Positions 53,326 to 61,276 of a DNA stretch of 64,000 nt are shown here, in pieces. Source of the DNA: Alsobacter sp046349155 (GTDB taxonomy: Bacteria; Pseudomonadota; Alphaproteobacteria; Rhizobiales; Beijerinckiaceae); the NCBI GenBank assembly GCA_046349155.1, contig JAXMCW010000004.1, positions 496,001 to 560,000 on the forward strand, in the 5' to 3' direction. A program made the translations under genes and the position numbers. Positions within the stretch are counted from its first letter, which is position 1, and each line of letters starts with the position of its first letter. The notes beneath the pieces are model-generated. The model made no database searches. It worked only from the letters and a program-made list of their open reading frames with translations, and was not told the origin of the DNA.

Positions 53326-54180
53326 CTATGCCTGACCCGCTGCCACGATCATGGTGCACGGACCCACGAAGCCATCGTCAGTTTCGTACTGCTTCAGCGC
53401 GTCTTCGATTTCCGTCCAGGCCAAGTCCTTTTCCGTGTCGTCGAGCGCCGAAAGCATCTGGTGCAACGCACCGAACGACTCCCGCTCGAACCTGACGCAT
53501 TCTTTCGCCGATCGCATGACGAGGTTCGCGGGCAACTTGACGGCCGAAACGTTGCGAAAGCCGGCCTGTTCAAACGCGCGTTCGATGCGACCTGGTTGAC
53601 CGAGACTGAATGGTCCCGGCTGGCCTGGAAGGGGGGGTGGCAGTGCGGCACGGCGTCTGATGATCGAGACCGGAATGGAGAAGAACCTGTTCTCCTCGGC
53701 CGTCGCGTAGACGATTGCGCCCATCCAGCCACCAGGACGAAGGACACGGTGCATCCCCGCCAGGGCCTTTTGCTGGTCCGGAAAATAGATCAAGCCAACG
53801 CGCGAGATGACCGTGTCGAACGACCCGGGCGAGAGGGCGAGGTCCTCGCCGTCCGCCACCTTCGTCTCAACGTTTGTAAGGCCTGCCTTCTTCGCGTTTG
53901 CGGCGCAGTAGTCAAGAATGGCGGGCGCGATGTCGGTCGCAAGCACGCTGCCTCCGGGGCTTACGCGTTCGGCCGCTTGGAGGGTCTGATCACCGGCACC
54001 GGCGGCGATATCGAGGACAAGATCGCCGGGCTTTACATGCGCCATGTCGAGCATTGTCTCTGTAGCCGGTCCCAACCACTGGCGGAGAAGCGGCCCCCAC
54101 GCGTCCCAGGCGGCGGCCGCCGTCTGCCACTGATCCCTGGTCGTCGCCTTGTAGGCTGCGGCATCGAATACGGCAGTCAT
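53326..54180 (-). CDS. Class I SAM-dependent methyltransferase
   Basis: A 284-residue methyltransferase. DLVLDIAAGAGDQTLQAA (about residues 50-67) is motif I, LATDIAPAILDYCAANAKKAGL motif II, FDTVISRVGLIYFPDQQKALAGMHRVLRPGG motifs IV-V. It belongs to the UbiE/menG-like group, but substrate is unknown. GGGAG precedes the ATG at 54180. It is divergent from the SARP-type regulator, and codon use is less GC-extreme than neighbouring genes, which suggests joint acquisition. Confidence 0.9.
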   Translation of the reverse strand: MTAVFDAAAYKATTRDQWQTAAAAWDAWGPLLRQWLGPATETMLDMAHVKPGDLVLDIAAGAGDQTLQAAERVSPGGSVLATDIAPAILDYCAANAKKAGLTNVETKVADGEDLALSPGSFDTVISRVGLIYFPDQQKALAGMHRVLRPGGWMGAIVYATAEENRFFSIPVSIIRRRAALPPPLPGQPGPFSLGQPGRIERAFEQAGFRNVSAVKLPANLVMRSAKECVRFERESFGALHQMLSALDDTEKDLAWTEIEDALKQYETDDGFVGPCTMIVAAGQA

Positions 54181-54302
54181 TTGCGGCTCCCTTCGTCCGG
54201 GCTGTGTCGGGCGCCTCCCCGAAGGTGCGGCGCTGGGCACGATCGGTGTTATGGTGCTCGCGCGCGTGGGAACTCGCAGGGGAAAGACCGTGGGAGGCGC
54301 GA

Positions 54303-56222
54303 ATGAGCGCAACAATTCCGCGCCCGGAAGAATCCCTCGAAATCCGCGTGCTCGGTCCGTTGTTGGCTGTGCGCGACGGACGCATCCGTCCATTGCCCGC
54401 GTCGAGAAAGACGCGAGGGCTGCTTGCCTATCTGGCTCTGGCAGCGGCTCCTTGCCGTCGTGCTGAGCTTTGCGACCTTCTGTGGGAGAACGTCGCCGAT
54501 CCGCGCGGTGAGCTGCGCTGGAGCCTCAGCAAGATCAAGGCGGCTCTCGGAGATGTCCTGGTTGCGACGGCCGACAGCGTCTCCATCGACAGGACGAGAG
54601 TTGTTGTTGACGCAGCCGCGTTCAAGCTTCCCGTCGTAGTGGCGCCGCGCTCATGGTCGATCCAGAAGGCCATCGCAATGTGGCGGGGAGAGCCGCTCGC
54701 GGACGCCTATATTCCGGATTGCTATCGCTACCACCTGTGGTGGTTATCGGTGCGCGAGGAGCTCACGACCATTCACGGTCGGCTGCTTCATGCATCCGTC
54801 GAGCAGGCCTGGTCATCGCCTCCTGATGCCTTGAACGCGGCAAGAGCGCTCGTCGCGCAACGGCCGTTCGACGAAGTGGGGCACGCTCGCGTCGCCCAGG
54901 CTCTGGAGCGCTCGGGCCGGCCTGGAGAAGCGGACGCATATCGTGCACAGGCACGGCTTGCTCTGAGTGCTGATCTCGGAACGTCCCCCATGGACGTCAT
55001 GACCTCGGATCCGGCCATTCCGGCTCCCGCCGAGGCGGCGAGCGCTCTACGGCGCTTGGGGCCATCTCCTCCCGTCCTCGTCCTCGAGCGGTTCGAACTT
55101 GTGCCGGGCGACGCTTCGCTCGAGTCAACAGCCGCGCTTGCGGCTCAGCACATTGTCGAGGGACTGTGGAGGAGCAGGATATGCGACGTGCTGGACGCGA
55201 ACCATTGCCAGTACGTCTCCGTGAATCGTCCTGCCGCGACGGTCCGCTTCGTGCTCCGAGGAAGCATCTTGAAGCTGCCTACGGGACTGAGATTGACATT
55301 GCGCTTCCTGGACGCGCCGAGCGGCGTCGTTCTGTGGTGCGGGAATTTTCCGGTGAATTCGTCTCCGCCGAGTTTTTCGAGCCGATGGACAGACCAGGTT
55401 GTGGCAGCCGTCGCGGCAGCGATCCGTCGCGTGGAGATGAGTACCCCGGCTGTTGACGGTTCTTGCGCCCGCGCACGCCTTTTCGAGATGCTCACCCTGG
55501 CCAGCACGCTCGAGCCTTCCGCCAATGCTCGCGCTCTCGCCGCGGCGTACTCCATGCTCGACGAGACGGCCGACGAGCCGACGGCGCTCGCTGTGGCGGC
55601 GTGGTGCCACGCCCAACGGTCGGTCTACAACTGGGCGCCAGACGCTGGTGACCACCGGAAGGAATCCCGGCGGCTGGCGGCTGCCGCGACCGCGGTTGGC
55701 CTGGATGACGCCAACTGCCTCACCGTCATCGCGGCGGCGCGGACGATGGTGGGCGACCTCAGCAGCGCCGGAGCCCTGCTCGACCGTGCGCTGAAGCTCG
55801 ATCCCGGGTCTGCCCGCGTTCATTCGAGGCGAGGCTGGCTCGCGAACTACCGCGATCAACCCGACCATGCGATTCACTGCTTCCGCACGGCTCTCTTCCT
55901 GTCGTCCGGCGATCGGACCGAGTTCAACGACCTCGTCGGCCTCGGTGTAGCGCACTTCATCAGGGGGGATCATGAGCGGGCCGTCACCCGCATGGAGCAA
56001 GGCCTCGCGCTCAATCCCAGAGCCGTTTGGATCCAGCGCAACCTGGTTCCAGCCTATGCCGCAGCCGGTCGACACGCCGAAGGTGCCGCGGGGCTCAGCG
56101 CCCTGTTGCGCGAACATCAGGATCTCAGCGTCGCGGCAGTCGAGAGCGCGATGGTGTTTTCGCCTCCGGTCATGAGGAAGATATCGGGCGGCCTCGCCGA
56201 GGTTGGCCTGAGGCTAGCCTAG
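54303..56222 (+). CDS. SARP-type transcriptional regulator with TPR domain
   Basis: A 639-residue protein. The N-terminal winged helix (about residues 10-95: LEIRVLGPLLAVRDGRIRPLPASRKTRGLLAYLAL) and bacterial transcriptional activation domain (about 105-235) are those of SARP/DnrI regulators. A middle CadC/adenylate-cyclase-like region (about 260-370) and a C-terminal TPR array (about 400-620: DRALKLDPGSARVHSRRGWL, MEQGLALNPRAVW) follow. GGGAGG precedes the ATG. It probably controls the divergent methyltransferase gene 122 bases away. Lower GC and variable third positions set it apart from the core genome. Confidence 0.85.
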   Translation: MSATIPRPEESLEIRVLGPLLAVRDGRIRPLPASRKTRGLLAYLALAAAPCRRAELCDLLWENVADPRGELRWSLSKIKAALGDVLVATADSVSIDRTRVVVDAAAFKLPVVVAPRSWSIQKAIAMWRGEPLADAYIPDCYRYHLWWLSVREELTTIHGRLLHASVEQAWSSPPDALNAARALVAQRPFDEVGHARVAQALERSGRPGEADAYRAQARLALSADLGTSPMDVMTSDPAIPAPAEAASALRRLGPSPPVLVLERFELVPGDASLESTAALAAQHIVEGLWRSRICDVLDANHCQYVSVNRPAATVRFVLRGSILKLPTGLRLTLRFLDAPSGVVLWCGNFPVNSSPPSFSSRWTDQVVAAVAAAIRRVEMSTPAVDGSCARARLFEMLTLASTLEPSANARALAAAYSMLDETADEPTALAVAAWCHAQRSVYNWAPDAGDHRKESRRLAAAATAVGLDDANCLTVIAAARTMVGDLSSAGALLDRALKLDPGSARVHSRRGWLANYRDQPDHAIHCFRTALFLSSGDRTEFNDLVGLGVAHFIRGDHERAVTRMEQGLALNPRAVWIQRNLVPAYAAAGRHAEGAAGLSALLREHQDLSVAAVESAMVFSPPVMRKISGGLAEVGLRLA

Positions 56223-56359
56223 GCACGCGCTCCCGACAGGCGCCGCGTGGCTCGGCAGGGCATGACCGAAAGCAGACCTGTTCGACGTCCGACCAGGGTC
56301 ACGAGCGCTCGTTCGGGCTCTTCCGCCTCGCCCGAAGGATTGCGCAGCGTCGATCCCGG

Positions 56360-56653
56360 TCAACTGCCGGGCGCCGCCTTCGCCCGGCGCATGGCAGCAG
56401 CGGCGCGGCCGAAGTCGACCGTGCTGCGCTGCACGGGGCGGCCGTCCGCGTCGAGGATGATGCGGGCTCGCCGCGTGCCGTGAAAGAAGGTGAGGCGCAT
56501 CCGTCCCGCGTCTCGGCCCACGCCCTTCTCCAGGACGCTGGTCAGGGTTCCAGCCCGCATGGCCGCCTGCGCCGCCTCGGGCGGCAGGCCCAGGAGGTGG
56601 GCGACCCATTCGAGCGGGACTTCCACCGCCGTTTGGCTGTTTGCATCGGTCAT
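56360..56653 (-). CDS. DUF6522-like small protein
   Basis: A 97-residue protein: VEVPLEWVAHLLGLPPEAAQAAMRAGTLTSVLEKGVGRDAGRMRLTFFHGTRRARIILD (residues 10-69). The VxxxxxAxxLGLxPxxxxxxMxxG and FFxGxRRxRxxxD pattern fits the DUF6522 family, known near nitrogen-oxide genes. Its ATG overlaps the stop of the Rrf2 gene (ATGA), so it is cotranscribed with it. Function unknown. Confidence 0.75.
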   Translation of the reverse strand: MTDANSQTAVEVPLEWVAHLLGLPPEAAQAAMRAGTLTSVLEKGVGRDAGRMRLTFFHGTRRARIILDADGRPVQRSTVDFGRAAAAMRRAKAAPGS

Positions 56654-57126
56654 GGCCGCCCGCGTCCTCGCTGCGCCGCGGACGCGTCGCCATCGGCGAG
56701 TTGGAGACGCTGGCGGATGGCGAGGCGTGGCGCAGCGAGGTCGGCCAGCGTCACCATGTCGAGTTCGGCCAGGAAGGCGGCGAGCGCGCGCCCCAGCGCC
56801 CCCGTGAGGCGGCAGACGCCCGTCAGGACGCAGCTTGCAGGATGCTCGCCGAGGCACGCGACCAGCGCCACGTCCTCCTCCAGCGCGCGCACGACATCGC
56901 CGACGCGGATCTCCTCCGGCGGGCGGGCAAGCTTCAGGCCGCCGCCGCGGCCGCGAAGGCCCGTCACCAATCCGGCATGGATCAGGCTCTGCGCCACCTT
57001 CATCAGGTGGTTGCGCGAGACGCGGTGTCGCGCGGCGAGGTCCTCGATCGTCATCAGGCGCTCGGGAGCCGCGGCGAGGCTCATCAGCGTGCGCAGGCCG
57101 AAATCGGTATGGGCCGTGAGCTTCAT
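56650..57126 (-). CDS. nsrR: Rrf2-family regulator, NsrR-like
   Basis: A 158-residue winged-helix repressor. The DNA-binding part (residues 1-60: LTAHTDFGLRTLMSLA, VSRNHLMKVAQSL) is NsrR-like. Three Cys at about 91, 99 and 105 (CLGEHPASC, CVLTGVC) can hold the nitric-oxide-sensitive iron-sulfur cluster. An NsrR-type operator lies 12 bases upstream of its start, so it probably represses itself and the divergent hemoglobin genes until nitric oxide destroys the cluster. Confidence 0.88.
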   Translation of the reverse strand: MKLTAHTDFGLRTLMSLAAAPERLMTIEDLAARHRVSRNHLMKVAQSLIHAGLVTGLRGRGGGLKLARPPEEIRVGDVVRALEEDVALVACLGEHPASCVLTGVCRLTGALGRALAAFLAELDMVTLADLAAPRLAIRQRLQLADGDASAAQRGRGRP

Positions 57127-57137
57127 GGCATCTCCAA

Positions 57138-57160
57138 AAGAGGTATTTACAATGCATCTT
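57138..57160. promoter_or_regulatory. NsrR operator
   Basis: AAGAGGTATT, TAC, AATGCATCTT: the right half is an exact NsrR half-site (AAGATGCATT reversed) and the left matches it in eight of ten bases. Spacing is that of the 23-base NsrR palindrome. It lies between the divergent nsrR gene and the small membrane peptide and hemoglobin genes. Confidence 0.75.
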
Positions 57161-57201
57161 TTAGGGAGTAGGTCAAGGACACCGTATTTCTGGAGCCCGC
57201 C

Positions 57202-57360
57202 ATGGCCGCCATCGTCACCAGGACATTCCTTCTGCCCGGCGACCTCGTCTCGGATCTCCTCGGCATCCGCAGCGCCGACGACCGCGGCATGATGCGCACC
57301 CTCGTCAACATGTTGTTCTGGAACCTCGTCGGGGCCTTCGTGGCTCTCTCCTTCGCGTGA
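57202..57360 (+). CDS. 52-residue membrane peptide upstream of the truncated hemoglobin gene
   Basis: A short gene: ATG at 57202, preceded by TGGAG. The product begins MAAIVTRTFLLPGD and ends with a hydrophobic helix (MLFWNLVGAFVALSFA). The leading half includes a basic/acidic SADDRGMMRTL stretch. It is 16 bases before the hemoglobin gene and behind the NsrR operator, so it is probably part of the nitric-oxide response. Family not recognised; possibly an accessory membrane anchor. Confidence 0.65.
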   Translation: MAAIVTRTFLLPGDLVSDLLGIRSADDRGMMRTLVNMLFWNLVGAFVALSFA

Positions 57361-57376
57361 GCGTGAGGAGGGCGAG

Positions 57377-57811
57377 ATGTCCGCGGCCACGCCCCGGCAA
57401 GCCACTTCCGCCGCCTTCTCCCCCGGGGCGGCGGCCGGCATCGACGACGCGCTCATCGGAACCGTCGTCGATGCCTTCTATGCGCGCGTCCGCATCGACG
57501 CGATGCTGGGCCCGATCTTCGAGGCTGCGGTGCATGACTGGCCGGCTCACCTGGAACGGCTCAAGTCCTTCTGGTCTTCGGTCACGTTGATGTCCGGCGC
57601 CTACAAGGGCCAGCCGCTGCAGGCCCATTTCGGGCTCCCGCCCCTCTCCGACGCGCATTTCCAGCGCTGGCTGGCGCTGTTCGGGGAGACGCTGGCCGAG
57701 CACTGCACGCCGCGACAGGCCGAGGTGTTCAGCGTCCGCGCCCGGCGCATCGCCGACAGCTTCCGCCTCGGGTTGGCCAGCCTGCGCGGGGAGATCGCGC
57801 AGCCCCTCTGA
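57377..57811 (+). CDS. Group III truncated hemoglobin
   Basis: A 144-residue heme protein. FYARVRIDAMLGPIFEAAV, LKSFWSSVTLMSGAYKG and HFGLPPLSDAHFQRWLALF carry the group III pattern; His94 in AHFQRW is the probable proximal heme ligand. Such proteins are linked to nitric-oxide and oxygen handling in microaerobic Alpha- and Epsilonproteobacteria. Its place behind an NsrR operator supports nitric-oxide detoxification. Confidence 0.93.
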   Translation: MSAATPRQATSAAFSPGAAAGIDDALIGTVVDAFYARVRIDAMLGPIFEAAVHDWPAHLERLKSFWSSVTLMSGAYKGQPLQAHFGLPPLSDAHFQRWLALFGETLAEHCTPRQAEVFSVRARRIADSFRLGLASLRGEIAQPL

Positions 57812-57888
57812 CGCGTTCGTCTGTCCGGGTTGATGGCCCTTTGGACGAGTGCGTATTGTCCGGCAGGTGCCGTTGTGAGGAGATTGCC

Positions 57889-58098
57889 GTGGCCGACGTC
57901 GTCAAGGGACCCGCGTCATACTTCCCTTCGATCGAGAAGAAGTACGGGCGGTCCATTGCTGAATGGCAGGCGCTGGTCCGGGCCTGCTATCCTGCCAGAC
58001 ACATGGAGCTTGTGGCCATGCTGAAAGACCAGCACGGCATGGGCCATGGGCACGCCAATGCCATCGTTGCCCACACCTTGGCCGAGGACAGGCGCTGA
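57889..58098 (+). CDS. DUF4287 small protein
   Basis: A 69-residue protein matching DUF4287: VKGPASYFPSIEKKYGRSIAEWQ, then a MLKDQHGMGHGHANAIVAHTL segment. A GTG at 57889 with GAGGAG eight bases upstream is the best start; TTG at 57841 would add a Cys-rich extension not seen in the family. Function unknown; homologues are often beside DUF5655 or stress genes. Confidence 0.8.
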   Translation: MADVVKGPASYFPSIEKKYGRSIAEWQALVRACYPARHMELVAMLKDQHGMGHGHANAIVAHTLAEDRR

Positions 58099-58648
58099 CC
58101 TCCCGGCAAAATCGACGTTGAAAGTCTGCCGCGGGTCAATCCGCGGCGTCCCGCGCCAGGGGCCCCGGACATGCTCTCGTGCCGCACCTGCGCATCGCGG
58201 CGTCCGGCGGCGCAGGCTCAGGGGCGCTGCGCAGCCATCTCATTCCGGTAGGCCAACGCCGCATCCAGATCCGCATCCGAGAGAATGGAGCGGTCGATCC
58301 CCACTATGCGCTGCTCCGGCCAGGTCCTGACCGCGCGGGGGGCGCGGATCGGGGCGCGAAGGCCGGTCTCGGCGAGACAGGAGGCGGCCCGCATGGGCTG
58401 CCTCAGGCCCGGCCGGACCTCGACCGCCCCGCCGCCGCGCATCGTGGTGGGAAGGGTCCTGCCGAGGCTGTGCCGTTCGTCAGCCTGGGCCAGGGGCGAT
58501 CGGGATCCTCGACCGCAGCGAGGGCGGCGGAGCCGCCTTGGGTCGCCCAGCCGACGAGCGCGGCCGACCTCAGGCCATGCCTGGCGCCACAAGGCTTGGG
58601 ATCTCGTGAGCTCGCGACGCGTTATGAGCCGGACCAAAGGAGGTTGCT
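58099..58648. other. Stretch without a clear gene, possible gene remnant on the minus strand
   Basis: About 550 bases. A minus-strand frame (58218-58637, 139 codons) is not recognised, but its end reads DLDAALAYRNEMAAQRP, and 18 of 20 bases around it match the part of the gene at 63113 that encodes YRNEMAA. This could be the remnant of a third relative of the two small secreted protein genes, or chance. Confidence 0.35.
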
Positions 58649-58894
58649 ATGAGAACAGCAAGCAAGGTTCTGCTTCTCGTCGCCGCTCTCGGCGGCACGG
58701 CCCTCGCCACACTCCCGGCGCAAGCCGGGGCGAGCACGGGAACCTGGAAATACAGCCCAGGGGAGATCCACGCCTACCAGCGCTATCAAAATCATCAGGC
58801 GTGGCGGGCCCAACGTCCCTATCGCGGGCACGCCTACGGTTACTATCGCGGTCCTGCCCGCGGCTACTACCGGCATCACCGGTACTGGCGCTAG
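58649..58894 (+). CDS. Small secreted Tyr/Arg-rich protein (TGTWKYSP family, copy 1)
   Basis: An 81-residue protein with a signal peptide (cleavage after AQA, about residue 27), then STGTWKYSPGEIHAYQRYQ and a tail of Tyr, Arg, Gly and His (YRGHAYGYYRGPARGYYRHHRYW). AAAGGAG precedes the ATG, and a terminator follows. A paralogue lies at 63113. Function unknown; the tail suggests a disordered, possibly surface-binding segment. Confidence 0.78.
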   Translation: MRTASKVLLLVAALGGTALATLPAQAGASTGTWKYSPGEIHAYQRYQNHQAWRAQRPYRGHAYGYYRGPARGYYRHHRYWR

Positions 58895-59248
58895 CGCCAT
58901 CGGGCGCCGGGAAGCTCACGAGGTCTGAGGATCTCCAGGACCGAATGAGGTCATTGCGAGCTTCTGGCTCGCGCCGGCAGACGACATTGCCGCAGCGCCC
59001 CGCCTTTCTCGAAAGGCGGGGCTTTCCTTGTCGGGAGCACGTCCGCCTGCCGCGATGGGCCGCGCGCCACCAAACTCGTCTTGAAGGCTCTTAGGCCCGC
59101 GCCGGCACGGGGAGAACACGCGTCTCTTCGTGAAGAGGGGCCGGAGACTGGTCTACCCTGAGGTCTACCGCGACATTCGCCCCATCGTGGCACTCGCCCA
59201 GAAGCGCTGCGGCGCCAATGCCTTACCGTCGATGCGGGAGGGTAGGAA
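58895..59248. other. Gap between small secreted protein gene and tRNA-Glu
   Basis: About 350 bases, holding one strong terminator and no supported gene. Confidence 0.6.
58997..59029 (+). terminator. Rho-independent terminator after the small secreted protein gene
   Basis: GCCCCGCCTTT, loop CTCG, AAAGGCGGGGC (11-bp perfect stem), then TTTCCTT. Confidence 0.8.
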
Positions 59249-59324
59249 TGGCGCTCCCAAGGGGACTCGAACCCCTGTTTTCGCCGTGAGAGGGCGACGT
59301 CCTGGGCCGCTAGACGATGGGAGC
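59249..59324 (-). tRNA. tRNA-Glu (anticodon CTC)
   Basis: The acceptor stem pairs GCTCCCA with TGGGAGC. The anticodon loop CTCTCAC gives CTC, reading GAG. The T-arm AGGGGTTCGAGTCCCCT is perfect. The discriminator base G and a CCA end are encoded. The minor Glu isoacceptor relative to UUC, useful in a GC-rich genome. tRNA genes are common integration sites, but no integrase is in the window. Confidence 0.96.
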
Positions 59325-59513
59325 GGAGCGCGGCGCCAGGGGCGTCGCGGCTGGCCCTCCTATAGACGGTGCGGCGCGCGGGGGCAAGGGCCGCGTGCCG
59401 GCTTTTTCGCCCCCGGGCGTCACCTCGCGCGGCGGCCCCGGGGGGCCCGGCGGGCGTCCCGGCCTCCGTCCCGCCCGGCCTCGCCGGCGCCGCTTCCGAC
59501 GCTCCCGCGCCGG

Positions 59514-61250
59514 TCAGGCCAGCCCGCGCCGGCGGCGCTCGGCGTCGTCCCAGGCGGTGAGGGGCTGGTAGTCGGGCACGTAGCCCAGGCCCTTCTTCGC
59601 GTCCGAGGAGACGGCGTCCTGCGAGGTCACGACATCCACCACGGCGGGCGCGTGGGCGAGGGCGCGCTCCAGCGCGGCGGGCAGGTCCGCCGGGTTCTCC
59701 ACGCGTTCGCCATGCGCGCCCAGCGCCCGCGCCATCGCCGCATAGTCCGAGTGGCGCAGGGTCGTGCCGTGCACCCGGCCGCCGTAATTGGCCGCCTGGT
59801 CGTAGCGCTCGATGTTCCACGCGGCGTTGTTGGACACGATGAAGACCGCCTTGGCCCCGTGCCGCACGGCCGTGTCCACCTCCATGGCGTTGATGCCGTA
59901 GGCCCCGTCGCCGTTCACCGAGATCACCCGCCGGTCGGGGAAGGCGAGGGCGGCGGCGATGGCGAAGGGCACGCCGACGCCGAGGCAGCCGAAAGCCCCG
60001 GCGTCCATGTAGGTGCGGGCGTTCAGGCCGATGCGTGCGAAGCTGAGGAGGTCGCCGCCGTCGGCCACCGCGATCGTGTCGGGCGTCGTCAGGCGGGCGA
60101 GGGCGTCGAAGATCGCCCGGGGATGGATCTTGCCGTCGGCGCCCGTGTCGGGCCCCGTGCCGAGCCCGCCCGCGGCGCGCTCGCGCTGCCTGGCGCGGAT
60201 GCCGTCCGCCCAGGCCGCGTCGAGCGCCGGGCGGCGGTTGCCGGCCGCCTGCACCATCGCGGCCAGCGCCAGGGCGGGCGTGGCGAGGAGTTCGGGATCG
60301 CCGCGCCGGTTGTCGATGAGCTCGCCCGCCGTGTCGGCGAGGCGCACGATCCTGGCGTGCGGGAAGACGGCCGGCGAGCCGTAGCCCAGCTGGTAGTCGA
60401 GCTTGCGGCCGATCACGAGCAGGAGGTCGGCCTCGCTCATCGCCACGCCGCGCATGGCGCCCGCGAAGCCGGGGTGGTCGGAGGGCACCAGGCCGCGGCT
60501 CTCCTGCGTGTCGAGGTAGAGCGCGCCGCTGGCGTCGAGGAAGCGCACCAGCTCCTCGCCCGCGCCGCGGGCGCCGCGGCCGGTCACCACGACGGGCCGC
60601 TTCGCCGACCACACGGCCTCCACGGCCTGCGCCACGGCGTCCGGGTCTGGCTCGATGCGGCGCGGCGGGTGGGGACGCATCCATTCGTCGAGGACCAGCG
60701 CGTCGGGAATGTCGAGGCGCAGCACGTCGGTGGGGATCTCGAGATAGACCGGTCCGGGCTCGCCGAGGTCGCCCGCGGCGCGGGCCACGGCCTCGTCGAA
60801 CTCGCGCAGCACCTGGTCAGCCACGCGCAGGGTGCGCGAGGTGCGCGTCACCGGCCGCATGATGTCGACATGGGGAATGTCCTGCAGCGGACCCATGTTC
60901 ACCTGCGGCCGCGGCGGGCAGCCGCCGATCAGCAGCACGGGGGCGCGGGCCAGAGAGGCGTTGGCGATGGCGGTGACGCAGTTCGTGACCCCGGGACCGG
61001 CCGTCACCAACGCGACGCCGAAGCCGCCGGTGAGCTCGGCATGGGCATGGGCCATGTGCACCGCCGCGCCCTCGTCGCGCACGTCGACGATGCGGATGCC
61101 GAGCCGCGGCAGCCAGTCCCAGATCGGCTGGATGTGGCCGCCCTGCAGGCCGAAGATCCGGTCGACGCCCCGGCGCTGCAGGAACTGCGCGATGCGCGCC
61201 GCGCAGCTCTGCGGGCCCGAGCCCAGGTCGATCATGTGGGCCGTGCTCAT
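59514..61250 (-). CDS. Thiamine-diphosphate-dependent enzyme, acetolactate-synthase-like lyase
   Basis: A 578-residue enzyme of the ALS/benzaldehyde lyase/oxalyl-CoA decarboxylase superfamily. The catalytic Glu60 (VRDEGAAVHMAHAHAEL), a central nucleotide-like domain and the ThDP motif GDGAYGINAMEVDTAVRHGAK...SNNAAWN (about residues 455-490) are present. With a CoA ligase gene directly upstream, it may act on acyl-CoA (2-hydroxyacyl-CoA lyase or oxalyl-CoA decarboxylase type) rather than make acetolactate; no ilvN-like small subunit is near. GGAGG precedes the ATG. Confidence 0.88.
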   Translation of the reverse strand: MSTAHMIDLGSGPQSCAARIAQFLQRRGVDRIFGLQGGHIQPIWDWLPRLGIRIVDVRDEGAAVHMAHAHAELTGGFGVALVTAGPGVTNCVTAIANASLARAPVLLIGGCPPRPQVNMGPLQDIPHVDIMRPVTRTSRTLRVADQVLREFDEAVARAAGDLGEPGPVYLEIPTDVLRLDIPDALVLDEWMRPHPPRRIEPDPDAVAQAVEAVWSAKRPVVVTGRGARGAGEELVRFLDASGALYLDTQESRGLVPSDHPGFAGAMRGVAMSEADLLLVIGRKLDYQLGYGSPAVFPHARIVRLADTAGELIDNRRGDPELLATPALALAAMVQAAGNRRPALDAAWADGIRARQRERAAGGLGTGPDTGADGKIHPRAIFDALARLTTPDTIAVADGGDLLSFARIGLNARTYMDAGAFGCLGVGVPFAIAAALAFPDRRVISVNGDGAYGINAMEVDTAVRHGAKAVFIVSNNAAWNIERYDQAANYGGRVHGTTLRHSDYAAMARALGAHGERVENPADLPAALERALAHAPAVVDVVTSQDAVSSDAKKGLGYVPDYQPLTAWDDAERRRRGLA

Positions 61251-61276
61251 GGTGGTCCTCCATGGTTCCCGGCGGA

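Noticed and set aside
59249..59324. An attachment site at tRNA-Glu
   Set aside because: No integrase and no visible repeat of the tRNA 3' end within the window.
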